From the NCBI GenBank assembly GCA_040905285.1, contig JBBDRV010000050.1:1-10577 (forward strand): a stretch of 10,577 bases of DNA, read 5' to 3'. Source of the stretch: JBBDRV01 sp040905285 (GTDB taxonomy: Bacteria; Bacteroidota; Rhodothermia; Balneolales; Balneolaceae). A model generated the notes under the pieces. It saw only the letters and a list, made by a program, of their open reading frames with translations, made no database searches and had not been told where the DNA came from. This document shows, piece by piece, positions 1-6,625 of this stretch. Numbering within the stretch: position 1 is the stretch's first letter; each line of letters starts with the position of its first letter. Position numbers and translations under genes: made by a program.

Positions 1-1331
1 CTGTCCAGCACCTTCAGCATTTCTACCGCTTCCGGCCCGTCCCACTGGTCCGGGGGAATGATGTAGGCGTAGGGGGAACCTTCTTCTCCTGCCTGAATGG
101 CATTTCTTCCCATCTGATAGATATTATACAGCCATTCCTGTTTACGTTTGGAAGCAATGTCCATGACACCCAGCGAAGCGGTCAGATGGTAGTCAACCAT
201 CTGTCCCATGGATGACCACCCGCCCTTCCAGGGATCGGGGTAAAAGACACTGGGTCTTTTCATCGGAATTTCTTTGGTTCCCCGGACAATCGTTTCGGGA
301 ATATCCTCTTCTTCCCAGAACCTGGGAATCGGCGAGCTGTGGGTGGATTCTGTGAGAATCCCCACCATATTGTGGAAATAGGGAGCTGTACGCATTCCGC
401 CGTTCCACCACATGTTAAACGATATGCCCTGAACAATGCCCGACTTGCCTTCACCTGCGAACCGGTTGGCCATATGTTCTCCGACCAGATTGGTTCCGCG
501 AACAGCCATTGCAGGAATATTGGGGTTGACAGGGTCGTCAAACGGAGGTATAAACATTCTCGGCGGCATCTGGCCCATCTGATGGTGATTGAGTATAATC
601 TGTGGATACCATTCGTTGTAAATCACAGATGCAACAGCCCTGGATTCATTCTGGAGCAGCATGTACCAGTCCCTGTTGTTATCATGGCCGATATATTCAT
701 GGTATACCACAGGCGGGCTTGTGCGCTCGAATTCGGTGTTCTGTTGGTCACGGTACCAGTCAACCACGACAGTATGCCCGTCGGGATTCATCACCGGCAT
801 GTTGAGCAGGATCACATCATCGCGCAGCCGGCGTGTTTCTTCAGACTCGTCCGTTGCCATATGATATACAAAAGCGGGATTGTGCTGACTGTGGGCAAGT
901 TCGGTAGAATGCAGACCACTGTCGATCCATACCACGGCTTTTCCTTCCCCGGAAAGTTCGCGTGCATCCTCCCCGGAAAGATCCCTTGCCCTTGCCAGCC
1001 GTTCGCTGATCGAACGGTAATGATCCAGCCGCTGAAGATTTTCCTCGCTGGAAATGATCAGCATCAACAGCGTGTTACCGCGGTGGGTTACACCAATTTC
1101 ACGAAGGAGAACACGGTCACTTGCTTCGGCGACGGCCCGGTAATACGACTCGAGCTGAGCATTATCTGCAAGCATGTAGTCAGTTCCCGGTTCGAATCCG
1201 ATGAAATCGGACGGGTCGGGTACCTGCTGTGCAACAAGTGCAGAAGTGGAAAAGAAAGTCAGTACAAAAAGGACCGATAGCAGGAAAAAGGCGCTCCGGC
1301 AGAACCGGGCGGAATTTGGAGTTTCTAACAT
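1..1331 (-). CDS. Secreted M14 family zinc carboxypeptidase, C-terminus missing at window edge
   Basis: This is the first 443 residues of an exported metallocarboxypeptidase; the gene runs off the left end of the window. Residues 1-34 are a Sec signal peptide: basic residues at 9 and 12, a hydrophobic stretch at about 14-33, and likely cleavage after ALVA. The M14 zinc site is visible: HSTE at 141-144 (H141 and E144 as ligands), NPDG at 182-185, NR at 219-220, a third ligand at H249 or H250, and the catalytic glutamate in LTES (E328). The opening motif FIGFEPGTDYML (43-54) is typical of large Bacteroidota-type M14 proteins, usually well above 800 residues, so about half is probably missing. 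ATG at 1331 is the natural start because the signal peptide follows directly; no Shine-Dalgarno is seen. It probably trims peptides in the periplasm or at the surface. The 123-base gap to the upstream channel gene suggests its own promoter. Confidence 0.9.
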   Translation of the reverse strand, partial: MLETPNSARFCRSAFFLLSVLFVLTFFSTSALVAQQVPDPSDFIGFEPGTDYMLADNAQLESYYRAVAEASDRVLLREIGVTHRGNTLLMLIISSEENLQRLDHYRSISERLARARDLSGEDARELSGEGKAVVWIDSGLHSTELAHSQHNPAFVYHMATDESEETRRLRDDVILLNMPVMNPDGHTVVVDWYRDQQNTEFERTSPPVVYHEYIGHDNNRDWYMLLQNESRAVASVIYNEWYPQIILNHHQMGQMPPRMFIPPFDDPVNPNIPAMAVRGTNLVGEHMANRFAGEGKSGIVQGISFNMWWNGGMRTAPYFHNMVGILTESTHSSPIPRFWEEEDIPETIVRGTKEIPMKRPSVFYPDPWKGGWSSMGQMVDYHLTASLGVMDIASKRKQEWLYNIYQMGRNAIQAGEEGSPYAYIIPPDQWDGPEAVEMLKVLD

Positions 1332-1454
1332 AAGTGCCGTTTAGGGATTTATCGCAGCAGTCGCTTTTTTCAGAACATTTTATTCAGTCCATAAAGGGTC
1401 GGAACAGAAGGGAGTATAGCAATTACAGTTTTTATAGTACAGCATTCGGATTCC

Positions 1455-2588
1455 TTACTGTTTCGGTTCATCACTGCTGTCGTTCTTTACCCCCACATCC
1501 AGCGGCCGGTCCTTGTCTCCCGCGAGGAAAATAGTTTGGGTCGGGAATGCGAAGTCGATCCCTTCTTCATTAAAGCGGCGGAAAATCTGCCGGTTCACTT
1601 TTTCGGTGAATTCCATGTATTGCCAGTAATCCGGCGGATGGTACCAGTAGAAGCAGATCAGATTGAGTGAATCGGCTTTAAGATCATCAAAATATACCCG
1701 TGGGGGTCTTTCCTCATTCATCCCCTCATGATTGTCAAGAATGTCCTTCAGTATGTCGACAGCCCTGTCCAGCATGTCGGGAGTGGTGTCATAGGTAACG
1801 GTTACGCTGAAAACCCTGCGTATATACGGGCGCCTGCCGATGTTATGAATGGTTATATTGGCAAGCTGACCGTTCGGGACTGTAAGCATATGACCGTCAA
1901 GAGTGGTCATTTTTGTCGTGCGGACACCCACTTCATTGATGACTCCGAGGGTGTCATCGAGGTTTATCAGGTCGCCCACGTCAAAGGGTTTGTCGGCAAA
2001 AATCATCAGGGATCCGAAGAAGTTTCTGATGGTATCCTGTGCTGCAAGACCAAGTGCCAGTCCGCCGATCCCGATACCGGCAAGGATACTTGTGATCGGT
2101 TTGTCGCTCAGTGCCTGGGCAGACTGTAAAATAATCAGAATGACAACCGTTACACGGAGGGACTTGCCGACAATAGGTATCAGCATGTCATCGATCTGGC
2201 TTTCGTCGTTTGTTTGTGCAAAACGAACCAGCCAGGCATCTACAACATCCACCAGACGATAGACGAAATACCCGATTGATAAGACAATCAGTACTTCGGC
2301 AGCTGTGAATACAAGACCTTCGATTCCCTCCGGCAGTACGAGAAATGAGAGGGCAACACTCAGTCCAAAAGAAAAAACGACAAAGGTGACCGATTTAGAG
2401 GCTGAAACAAACACAACGGACAAAAGAAGCTGCCCGCGGCTCTTGAGTCGGGGGGCTGTCCGGCTGAATGAAAATTTCAGAATTTTTCCCGCTATCAAGG
2501 AGGCTGCAATGGCAATAACCATCATGACTATACGCCAGAGTTCATTTCCGGCCAGTATAAGATCATTTGATTCAGTCAGTAGATCCAT
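1455..2588 (-). CDS. MscS-family small-conductance mechanosensitive ion channel
   Basis: A 377-residue inner-membrane channel that would open under membrane tension and release solutes during hypo-osmotic shock. Hydrophobic segments lie at about 18-37, 53-85 (perhaps one long or two short helices), 93-118 and 142-158. They are followed by the pore-lining helix at about 165-195, whose glycine/alanine-rich stretch GIGIGGLALGLAAQDTIRNF is the MscS signature. The beta-domain follows (FADKPFDVGDLI, then LDGHMLTVPNGQLANITIHN), and then an alpha/beta C-terminal domain ending near FPTQTIFL (348-355). The extra N-terminal helices make it longer than classic three-helix MscS (286 residues) and closer to the YnaI/YbdG size class. 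The last about 20 residues are polar and probably disordered. It is divergent from mtfA across a 162-base spacer, so it probably has its own promoter there. No Shine-Dalgarno precedes the ATG at 2588. Confidence 0.95.
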   Translation of the reverse strand: MDLLTESNDLILAGNELWRIVMMVIAIAASLIAGKILKFSFSRTAPRLKSRGQLLLSVVFVSASKSVTFVVFSFGLSVALSFLVLPEGIEGLVFTAAEVLIVLSIGYFVYRLVDVVDAWLVRFAQTNDESQIDDMLIPIVGKSLRVTVVILIILQSAQALSDKPITSILAGIGIGGLALGLAAQDTIRNFFGSLMIFADKPFDVGDLINLDDTLGVINEVGVRTTKMTTLDGHMLTVPNGQLANITIHNIGRRPYIRRVFSVTVTYDTTPDMLDRAVDILKDILDNHEGMNEERPPRVYFDDLKADSLNLICFYWYHPPDYWQYMEFTEKVNRQIFRRFNEEGIDFAFPTQTIFLAGDKDRPLDVGVKNDSSDEPKQ

Positions 2589-2739
2589 GTGTTATAAGTT
2601 GTATAAGATCGGTTAATTACTGTTAGTTTTACCTGTGCGGCAGTTATTCATGTGAACCCCGGACGTGATTATTCAGGGACAGAACAGGAAGAATACCTAA
2701 AGTAGGGAGTTTATACCGGAACCGGAATTGCAATTTACT

Positions 2740-2745
2740 GGAAAG
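2740..2745 (+). promoter_or_regulatory. Ribosome binding site of mtfA
   Basis: GGAAAG lies five bases before the ATG at 2751. It supports that start over the out-of-frame ATG at 2746, which sits directly against it. This is the only recognisable Shine-Dalgarno-like site in the window. A perfect 10-base palindrome, AATTGCAATT, lies just upstream at 2726-2735. Confidence 0.5.
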
Positions 2746-2750
2746 ATGGC

Positions 2751-3533
2751 ATGTTTCGACATTTGAGAAGATATATGATCAGGCACAGGGCGTTTCCTGA
2801 ACCGTGGCTTCGGCTCCTCAACAGTCGTGTGCCTTATTACAGCTTTCTGGATAGCTCTCTGAAAGAAAAACTGAAAATCCATATGCCGGTCATTCTGGAT
2901 GAGAAAATATTCGAAGGCTGCGGAGGGCTTGAAATGACTGAAGAGAAGAGGGTAGTCATTGCAGCTTATGCAACGGTGCTGATTCTCGGGGACCCGGCAG
3001 GATATTATCCGGACCTTCATGCCATTCTCGTCTATCCGGGGGATTATGTCGCACCTGTCCGCGAAGAAGATGAATGGGGTATCGTTACCGAAGGAACAGA
3101 AGCCCGGTCCGGTGAATCGTGGCACAGCGGAAGCCTTGTCCTTTCCTGGCGGGATATCCAGCGGGACATTCAACACCCATTCAACGGGAGAAACCTGATA
3201 TTTCATGAATTTGCACATCAGCTTGATGAAAAATACGGTCTGACTGCCGGAATTGATGAATCGGGGAATGCCCGCACGTCTACGGAATGGAATGAATTGC
3301 TGGCAAAAAATTACCGGATCCTGCGTTCTTCTGCTGCGGCAGGCCGGAAATCGATTCTGGACCCTTATGGCGCCACACATCCTGCAGAATTTTTTGCTGT
3401 TGCTACGGAGTGCTTCTTTGAAAATGCGCATCAGATGAAACAGCGGATGCCAGAACTTTATGAGATGTTCAGGGGTTTTTACTATATGGATCCGGCTGCA
3501 TATTTGCCTTCCGGGGGTAAAACCACGGGCTAA
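2751..3533 (+). CDS. mtfA: MtfA-family (M90) zinc-dependent peptidase
   Basis: A 260-residue cytoplasmic metallopeptidase, close to the 265 residues of E. coli MtfA, so it appears complete. The zinc site is clear: HEFAH at 152-156 (H152 and H156 as ligands, E153 catalytic), then PAEFFAVATECFF at 211-223. By family alignment from memory, E213 is the third ligand and Y206 is the conserved tyrosine. The aligned HEFAHQLDEKYG block matches the family pattern HEFAHKLD. No signal peptide is seen. In E. coli MtfA binds the repressor Mlc and so affects ptsG. There is no Mlc or PTS gene here, so that role cannot be carried over; a general peptidase role is safer. The start at 2751 has a Shine-Dalgarno-like site. 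The stop codon lies in a 19-base tandem duplication (3515-3552), so the tail GGKTTG may be a recent extension. The dioxygenase follows 113 bases later. Confidence 0.93.
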   Translation: MFRHLRRYMIRHRAFPEPWLRLLNSRVPYYSFLDSSLKEKLKIHMPVILDEKIFEGCGGLEMTEEKRVVIAAYATVLILGDPAGYYPDLHAILVYPGDYVAPVREEDEWGIVTEGTEARSGESWHSGSLVLSWRDIQRDIQHPFNGRNLIFHEFAHQLDEKYGLTAGIDESGNARTSTEWNELLAKNYRILRSSAAAGRKSILDPYGATHPAEFFAVATECFFENAHQMKQRMPELYEMFRGFYYMDPAAYLPSGGKTTG

Positions 3534-3552
3534 GGGTAAAATCACGGGTTAA
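3515..3552 (+). repeat. 19-base tandem duplication across the mtfA stop codon
   Basis: Two adjacent 19-base units (3515-3533 and 3534-3552) match at 17 of 19 positions and differ by two C-to-T changes. Unit one encodes the last residues and the TAA stop of mtfA. Unit two begins right after the stop and is in a different frame, so it does not extend the protein. Confidence 0.85.
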
Positions 3553-3580
3553 AACCGCCGCCGGGGTTGATTATCAAAGT

Positions 3581-3602
3581 TGGTTTATCACATGGTTTAT
3601 CG
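3581..3602 (+). repeat. Short direct repeat in the mtfA-dioxygenase spacer
   Basis: TGGTTTATCA at 3581-3590 and TGGTTTATCG at 3593-3602 match at 9 of 10 bases with a 12-base period. They lie directly before the palindrome at 3605-3625, and so inside the likely promoter region of the dioxygenase. Confidence 0.6.
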
Positions 3603-3604
3603 CG

Positions 3605-3625
3605 TAGCAGTCCGACAGACTGCTA
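3605..3625 (+). promoter_or_regulatory. Perfect interrupted palindrome, candidate operator for the dioxygenase
   Basis: TAGCAGTC (3605-3612), a five-base spacer, and GACTGCTA (3618-3625) form perfect 8-base arms. The site ends 21 bases before the start codon of the dioxygenase. No run of T follows, which argues against an mtfA terminator. The size and position fit a dimeric repressor such as the MarR or HxlR/DUF24 types known to control quinone-responsive dioxygenases in Bacillus, but no regulator gene is in the window. A 5' leader hairpin is the alternative. A smaller palindrome, TTGATTATCAA, lies upstream at 3567-3577. Confidence 0.45.
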
Positions 3626-3646
3626 AGAAACAGTATAAATAAAAAT

Positions 3647-4594
3647 ATGCAGCCGATGTCTGAAGAAAAGAGAGGGATCCATCATATTTCGATCATTTCA
3701 GGTGATGGACAGAGAAATGCGGAATTTTATGTCAGCATCCTGGGTCTTCGGATGGTATTGAAAACCGTTAATCAGGATGACCCCGGAAGCTATCATCTTT
3801 TTTATGCGAACGGATCGGGACAGCCGGGGTCAAGCATCACTTTTTTCCCCTGGCCGGATGCCATACAGGGAAAAACGGCCAGCGGTCAGGCGACAGCCGT
3901 CTCATTTGCCGTGCCGGATCATTCAGTGGACTACTGGATTGAGCGACTGGGAGAAAAGGGGATGGGCTTTGAAGGACCCTTTAAAAGGTTCGGCAAGCAG
4001 ACAATCCGGTTTAGCGATCCTGACGGTTTGCAGATCGAGTTGGTATTTGATTCTGCAGCAAACGTGCAGGCCGGATGGGAGGGGGGAAGCGTACCGGCTG
4101 AAGCGGGTATTCGCGGGTTCTGGAGCAGTACGCTGCGCCTGGATGAAACCGAACAAACAGCGGCCGTACTGAAGGAGGTTATGGGATTCAAAGAGGAAAT
4201 GACCGAAGGAAACCTTGCACTTTATCAGACAAAGGCGCCTATAGGTCATTCAATAATTACAGAAAGAGCGGAATCGCCCCGGTATGGAAGAAATGGCCGG
4301 GGGATTGTTCATCACATTGCCTTCCGGATGCGTGACGGGGAGGAGCTGGAGATTAAGCGTCAACAGGTTATCGAGATGGGGCTGTCACCGACAGGCATCA
4401 TTGACCGCCATGTATTCAAATCCGTCTACTTTCAGTCTCCCGGCGGAATCCTGTTTGAAATGGCCACTGAAGGCCCCGGTTATCTCTCGGTTGTCCAGGA
4501 GGGGGAAGAGATGGGGAAAAAGTTATTTCTGCCACCCTGGCTTGAGCCGAAACGCGAAGCTATTGAGAAGCGCCTGCCGCCGATAACCGTCTGA
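3647..4594 (+). CDS. VOC-family ring-cleaving (hydroquinone-type) dioxygenase
   Basis: A 315-residue cytoplasmic non-heme iron enzyme with two vicinal-oxygen-chelate halves (about 10-135 and 153-275). The length and motifs resemble the MhqO / PcpA / LinE group, which opens hydroquinone-type rings with oxygen. Probable iron ligands are H13 in GIHHISIIS, H223 in GIVHHIAFR and E271 in ILFEMATEGPG; the spacing agrees with PcpA (H11, H227, E276, from memory). Substrate cannot be read from sequence. Hydroquinone or quinone detoxification is the likely role, and a general glyoxalase-like protein is the alternative. ATG at 3647 and the in-frame ATG at 3656 are both possible; the upstream sequence is A/T-rich without a Shine-Dalgarno. 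The gene follows mtfA by 113 bases. That gap contains a palindrome suited to a repressor, so it may be separately regulated. It converges on the dehydrogenase gene. Confidence 0.88.
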   Translation: MQPMSEEKRGIHHISIISGDGQRNAEFYVSILGLRMVLKTVNQDDPGSYHLFYANGSGQPGSSITFFPWPDAIQGKTASGQATAVSFAVPDHSVDYWIERLGEKGMGFEGPFKRFGKQTIRFSDPDGLQIELVFDSAANVQAGWEGGSVPAEAGIRGFWSSTLRLDETEQTAAVLKEVMGFKEEMTEGNLALYQTKAPIGHSIITERAESPRYGRNGRGIVHHIAFRMRDGEELEIKRQQVIEMGLSPTGIIDRHVFKSVYFQSPGGILFEMATEGPGYLSVVQEGEEMGKKLFLPPWLEPKREAIEKRLPPITV

Positions 4595-4663
4595 TGCTGT
4601 ATCGACGCCGCCATTGCTAACCGCCGAAGGGGCCTGTACGGGTTTGGCTGCCGCCCGCGTCAG

Positions 4664-4709
4664 AAGTCAGGGTTAGCTAGACGGGAAAAGTCAGGGTGAG
4701 CAGACGGAG
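4664..4709 (+). repeat. Imperfect tandem duplication in the convergent spacer
   Basis: Two units start AAGTCAGGGT (at 4664 and 4688) and end AGACGG. The second copy is shorter because of an indel, and the period is 24 bases. They fill the end of the 116-base spacer between the converging dioxygenase and dehydrogenase genes and stop just before the dehydrogenase stop codon (4711-4713). I saw no GC-rich hairpin followed by a T run here, so no rho-independent terminator is called. Confidence 0.7.
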
Positions 4710-4710
4710 A

Positions 4711-6501
4711 TCAGTCGCTGTTGGCCCTGTTTCTGATTTCCCGGACCTCTTCTGAAGATACCCCGCTTCCGTTGTCGCCGAAATTTTGCCTGATATAGGT
4801 GGCTATTTCCGCTATTTCCTCATCCCTTAAAAATGCATGCGCCGGCATTGTAATTTCGTACCGGGGCGTATCAAGCCCGTTTAATATCAGATTGACGGTC
4901 AGCTGCTTGTCTCCGGTGATCCATTCCGATCCTGTAATTCCCGGAAATCTCGGCGGAGCCCCTTCACCGTCCCGCTGGTGACAGGCGGCACAATAGGTGT
5001 TATAGACCAGTTCGCCTTCCAGAGTCATCCCCATTTCAAGATTGTCCTCCGGCTCCCGGGGTGTACGTATATTGCTTGCCGTTTGCTTTTCTTCCACCAT
5101 TCGGGCCAGCTGATCTTCACCAAACCTTGTTTTGTCTCCCGTGTACATGATTCTCCATATTTTTCCGACAACGGAATCGGTTATATAAAGAGATCCGTCC
5201 GGGCCTGTTGCAAGGCCCATTGGCCGGTGTTCGGCGTCCCTTGTATTGACGATCGGGTCCACCTCTGCAAAACCATTGGCAAATACTTCCCAGTCGTCAG
5301 AATACACGCCGTTTTCAAATGGAACAAAAGCTACGAAATAGCCGCCCTGGGGATAGGGATTTCTGATGGTTGAGCCGTGAAAAGTAATGAAAGCCCCATT
5401 GGTATAATGTTCGGGAAACTGCACCCCCCTGTAAAACATCAGGTCATTGGGTGCAAAGTGTCCCGGAAATCCTATGAGCGGGTCGTCATATTCACTGCAT
5501 CTGCCGACAGCAGAACCGTCACCGCCATACTCCGGATTCAGTACTTTTCTATTCTGCATCTGGTCATAATAACAGTAGGGCCATCCAAAATTCGATCCTT
5601 CTGTCATCCGGACAAATTCCTCTGCGGGGAGCAGGGCGCTCTCCCAGCGCGAATAGATATCCGTCCACTGTCTGAACATAAAATCCCGGCCGTGATTGAC
5701 CAGGTATAATTCTTCATCCACCGGATTCCAGTCCATTGCAACCACACTTCTTACACCGGTGGCATAGAAAGATCCCTCTGCCTGGGTCTGGTTTTTCCTG
5801 TCCGGATCAAAAGCCCAGACACCGCCGTGATCTTCCAGTTCGGGGCAGGGATCCTGTCCGGCCAGTCCAGGGGTGCGGGACGGATCCTGGCAGGTATCGG
5901 AAGGCGCTCCGAATGGGACATACATATTGCCAGCATTGTCAAAAGAAAAGGGTTTTGTCTGGTGAGCATGAGTACCATGTTCGTGATTGTCAGCAACAAT
6001 GGTATCCGGGGGGCTTGACGGGACGAGCTCACCGGGGTTCATCCGTATTCTCAATACTTCCAGATTTGTGCTGAAGTAAAGATATCCGTTGCGAATGTCA
6101 ATATCGGTTTCGTAGCTGCCCCGATTATCATAGAATCCGAAATTTTCTATAATGTCCGCTTTGCCGTCTCCGGTGGTGTCTCGAAGGGCTACCATGCTTC
6201 CATCTTCTGTAGACCTCCTTAATTTCACATAAATATCTCCATTTTCATTTACAACAATATGACGGGCAGACCCGATGCTGTCTGCCACAACAACAGCTTC
6301 AAATCCATCCGGAAGGAGAAGCCCTCCATTGTCTCCGTCAGCCGCCGGCAGCATACCGCTTCCCTGCGGTTCCCCGCAGCCCGGAAAACAGAAAAGGATA
6401 AAGGCGCAGATAACCGGTAAAAGAGTTCCCGGTATGGATGCCGGCAGGTCTCGTCCGGAAAACGGATCAGACGGGTTAACCCGGTAATGCTGAGTAGTCA
6501 T
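4711..6501 (-). CDS. PQQ-type sorbosone/glucose dehydrogenase fused to cytochrome c, lipoprotein
   Basis: A 596-residue exported oxidoreductase. Residues about 22-41 are hydrophobic and end in FPGC, so C42 is a probable lipoprotein cysteine. A soluble quinoprotein beta-propeller of the sorbosone dehydrogenase type covers about 60-455. Its signs are the blocks HAHQTKPFSFDNAGNMYVPFG (about 178-198), EGSNFGWPYCYYD (301-313) and RPMGLATGPDGSLYITD (426-442). The C-terminal cytochrome c domain (about 490-575) has heme motif CAACH at 504-508 and probable axial methionine M552 in EITMPAH. It would oxidise a sugar or alcohol with PQQ and pass electrons to its own heme, in the periplasm or on the outer membrane. 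Cysteines 204/219 and 310/335 could form disulfides. No pqq biosynthesis gene is present, so cofactor identity is inferred from the fold. The n-region is unusually long (about 21 residues) with few positive charges. It is last in the minus-strand block, 124 bases after the beta-helix gene. Confidence 0.9.
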   Translation of the reverse strand: MTTQHYRVNPSDPFSGRDLPASIPGTLLPVICAFILFCFPGCGEPQGSGMLPAADGDNGGLLLPDGFEAVVVADSIGSARHIVVNENGDIYVKLRRSTEDGSMVALRDTTGDGKADIIENFGFYDNRGSYETDIDIRNGYLYFSTNLEVLRIRMNPGELVPSSPPDTIVADNHEHGTHAHQTKPFSFDNAGNMYVPFGAPSDTCQDPSRTPGLAGQDPCPELEDHGGVWAFDPDRKNQTQAEGSFYATGVRSVVAMDWNPVDEELYLVNHGRDFMFRQWTDIYSRWESALLPAEEFVRMTEGSNFGWPYCYYDQMQNRKVLNPEYGGDGSAVGRCSEYDDPLIGFPGHFAPNDLMFYRGVQFPEHYTNGAFITFHGSTIRNPYPQGGYFVAFVPFENGVYSDDWEVFANGFAEVDPIVNTRDAEHRPMGLATGPDGSLYITDSVVGKIWRIMYTGDKTRFGEDQLARMVEEKQTASNIRTPREPEDNLEMGMTLEGELVYNTYCAACHQRDGEGAPPRFPGITGSEWITGDKQLTVNLILNGLDTPRYEITMPAHAFLRDEEIAEIATYIRQNFGDNGSGVSSEEVREIRNRANSD

Positions 6502-6507
6502 ACTTTC

Positions 6508-6544
6508 TGGTTGCTATGGAGTTGATGGTTGTCTATAGAGTTGG
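6508..6544 (+). repeat. Imperfect tandem duplication just upstream of the dehydrogenase start
   Basis: Units at 6508-6525 (18 bases) and 6526-6544 (19 bases) both read TGGTTG, then CTAT, then GAGTTG. They differ by one inserted T and two substitutions. They begin 7 bases upstream of the dehydrogenase start codon, and so lie in its leader. The rest of the 124-base spacer is A/T-rich with no promoter I can name with confidence. Confidence 0.65.
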
Positions 6545-6625
6545 CAGGGACCTTCAACAGGATTTTTTACAAGTCAGACGAAAATGAAGATAGTTTTATG
6601 GATATATGAAAGCAACCGTTTGGAA

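Noticed and set aside
339..1280. Long plus-strand open frame of 313 codons
   Set aside because: It is antisense to the M14 gene, whose signal peptide and zinc motifs are unambiguous. Its own translation has no recognisable domain and is rich in His and Cys, as expected for a shadow frame.
2697..3545. Minus-strand open frame of 282 codons
   Set aside because: It is antisense to mtfA, which has a complete HEFAH site and a ribosome binding site. The reverse frame shows no family resemblance.
4595..4710. Possible bidirectional terminator between the converging genes
   Set aside because: GC-rich stretches occur, but I found no stem of useful length followed by a T run on either strand.
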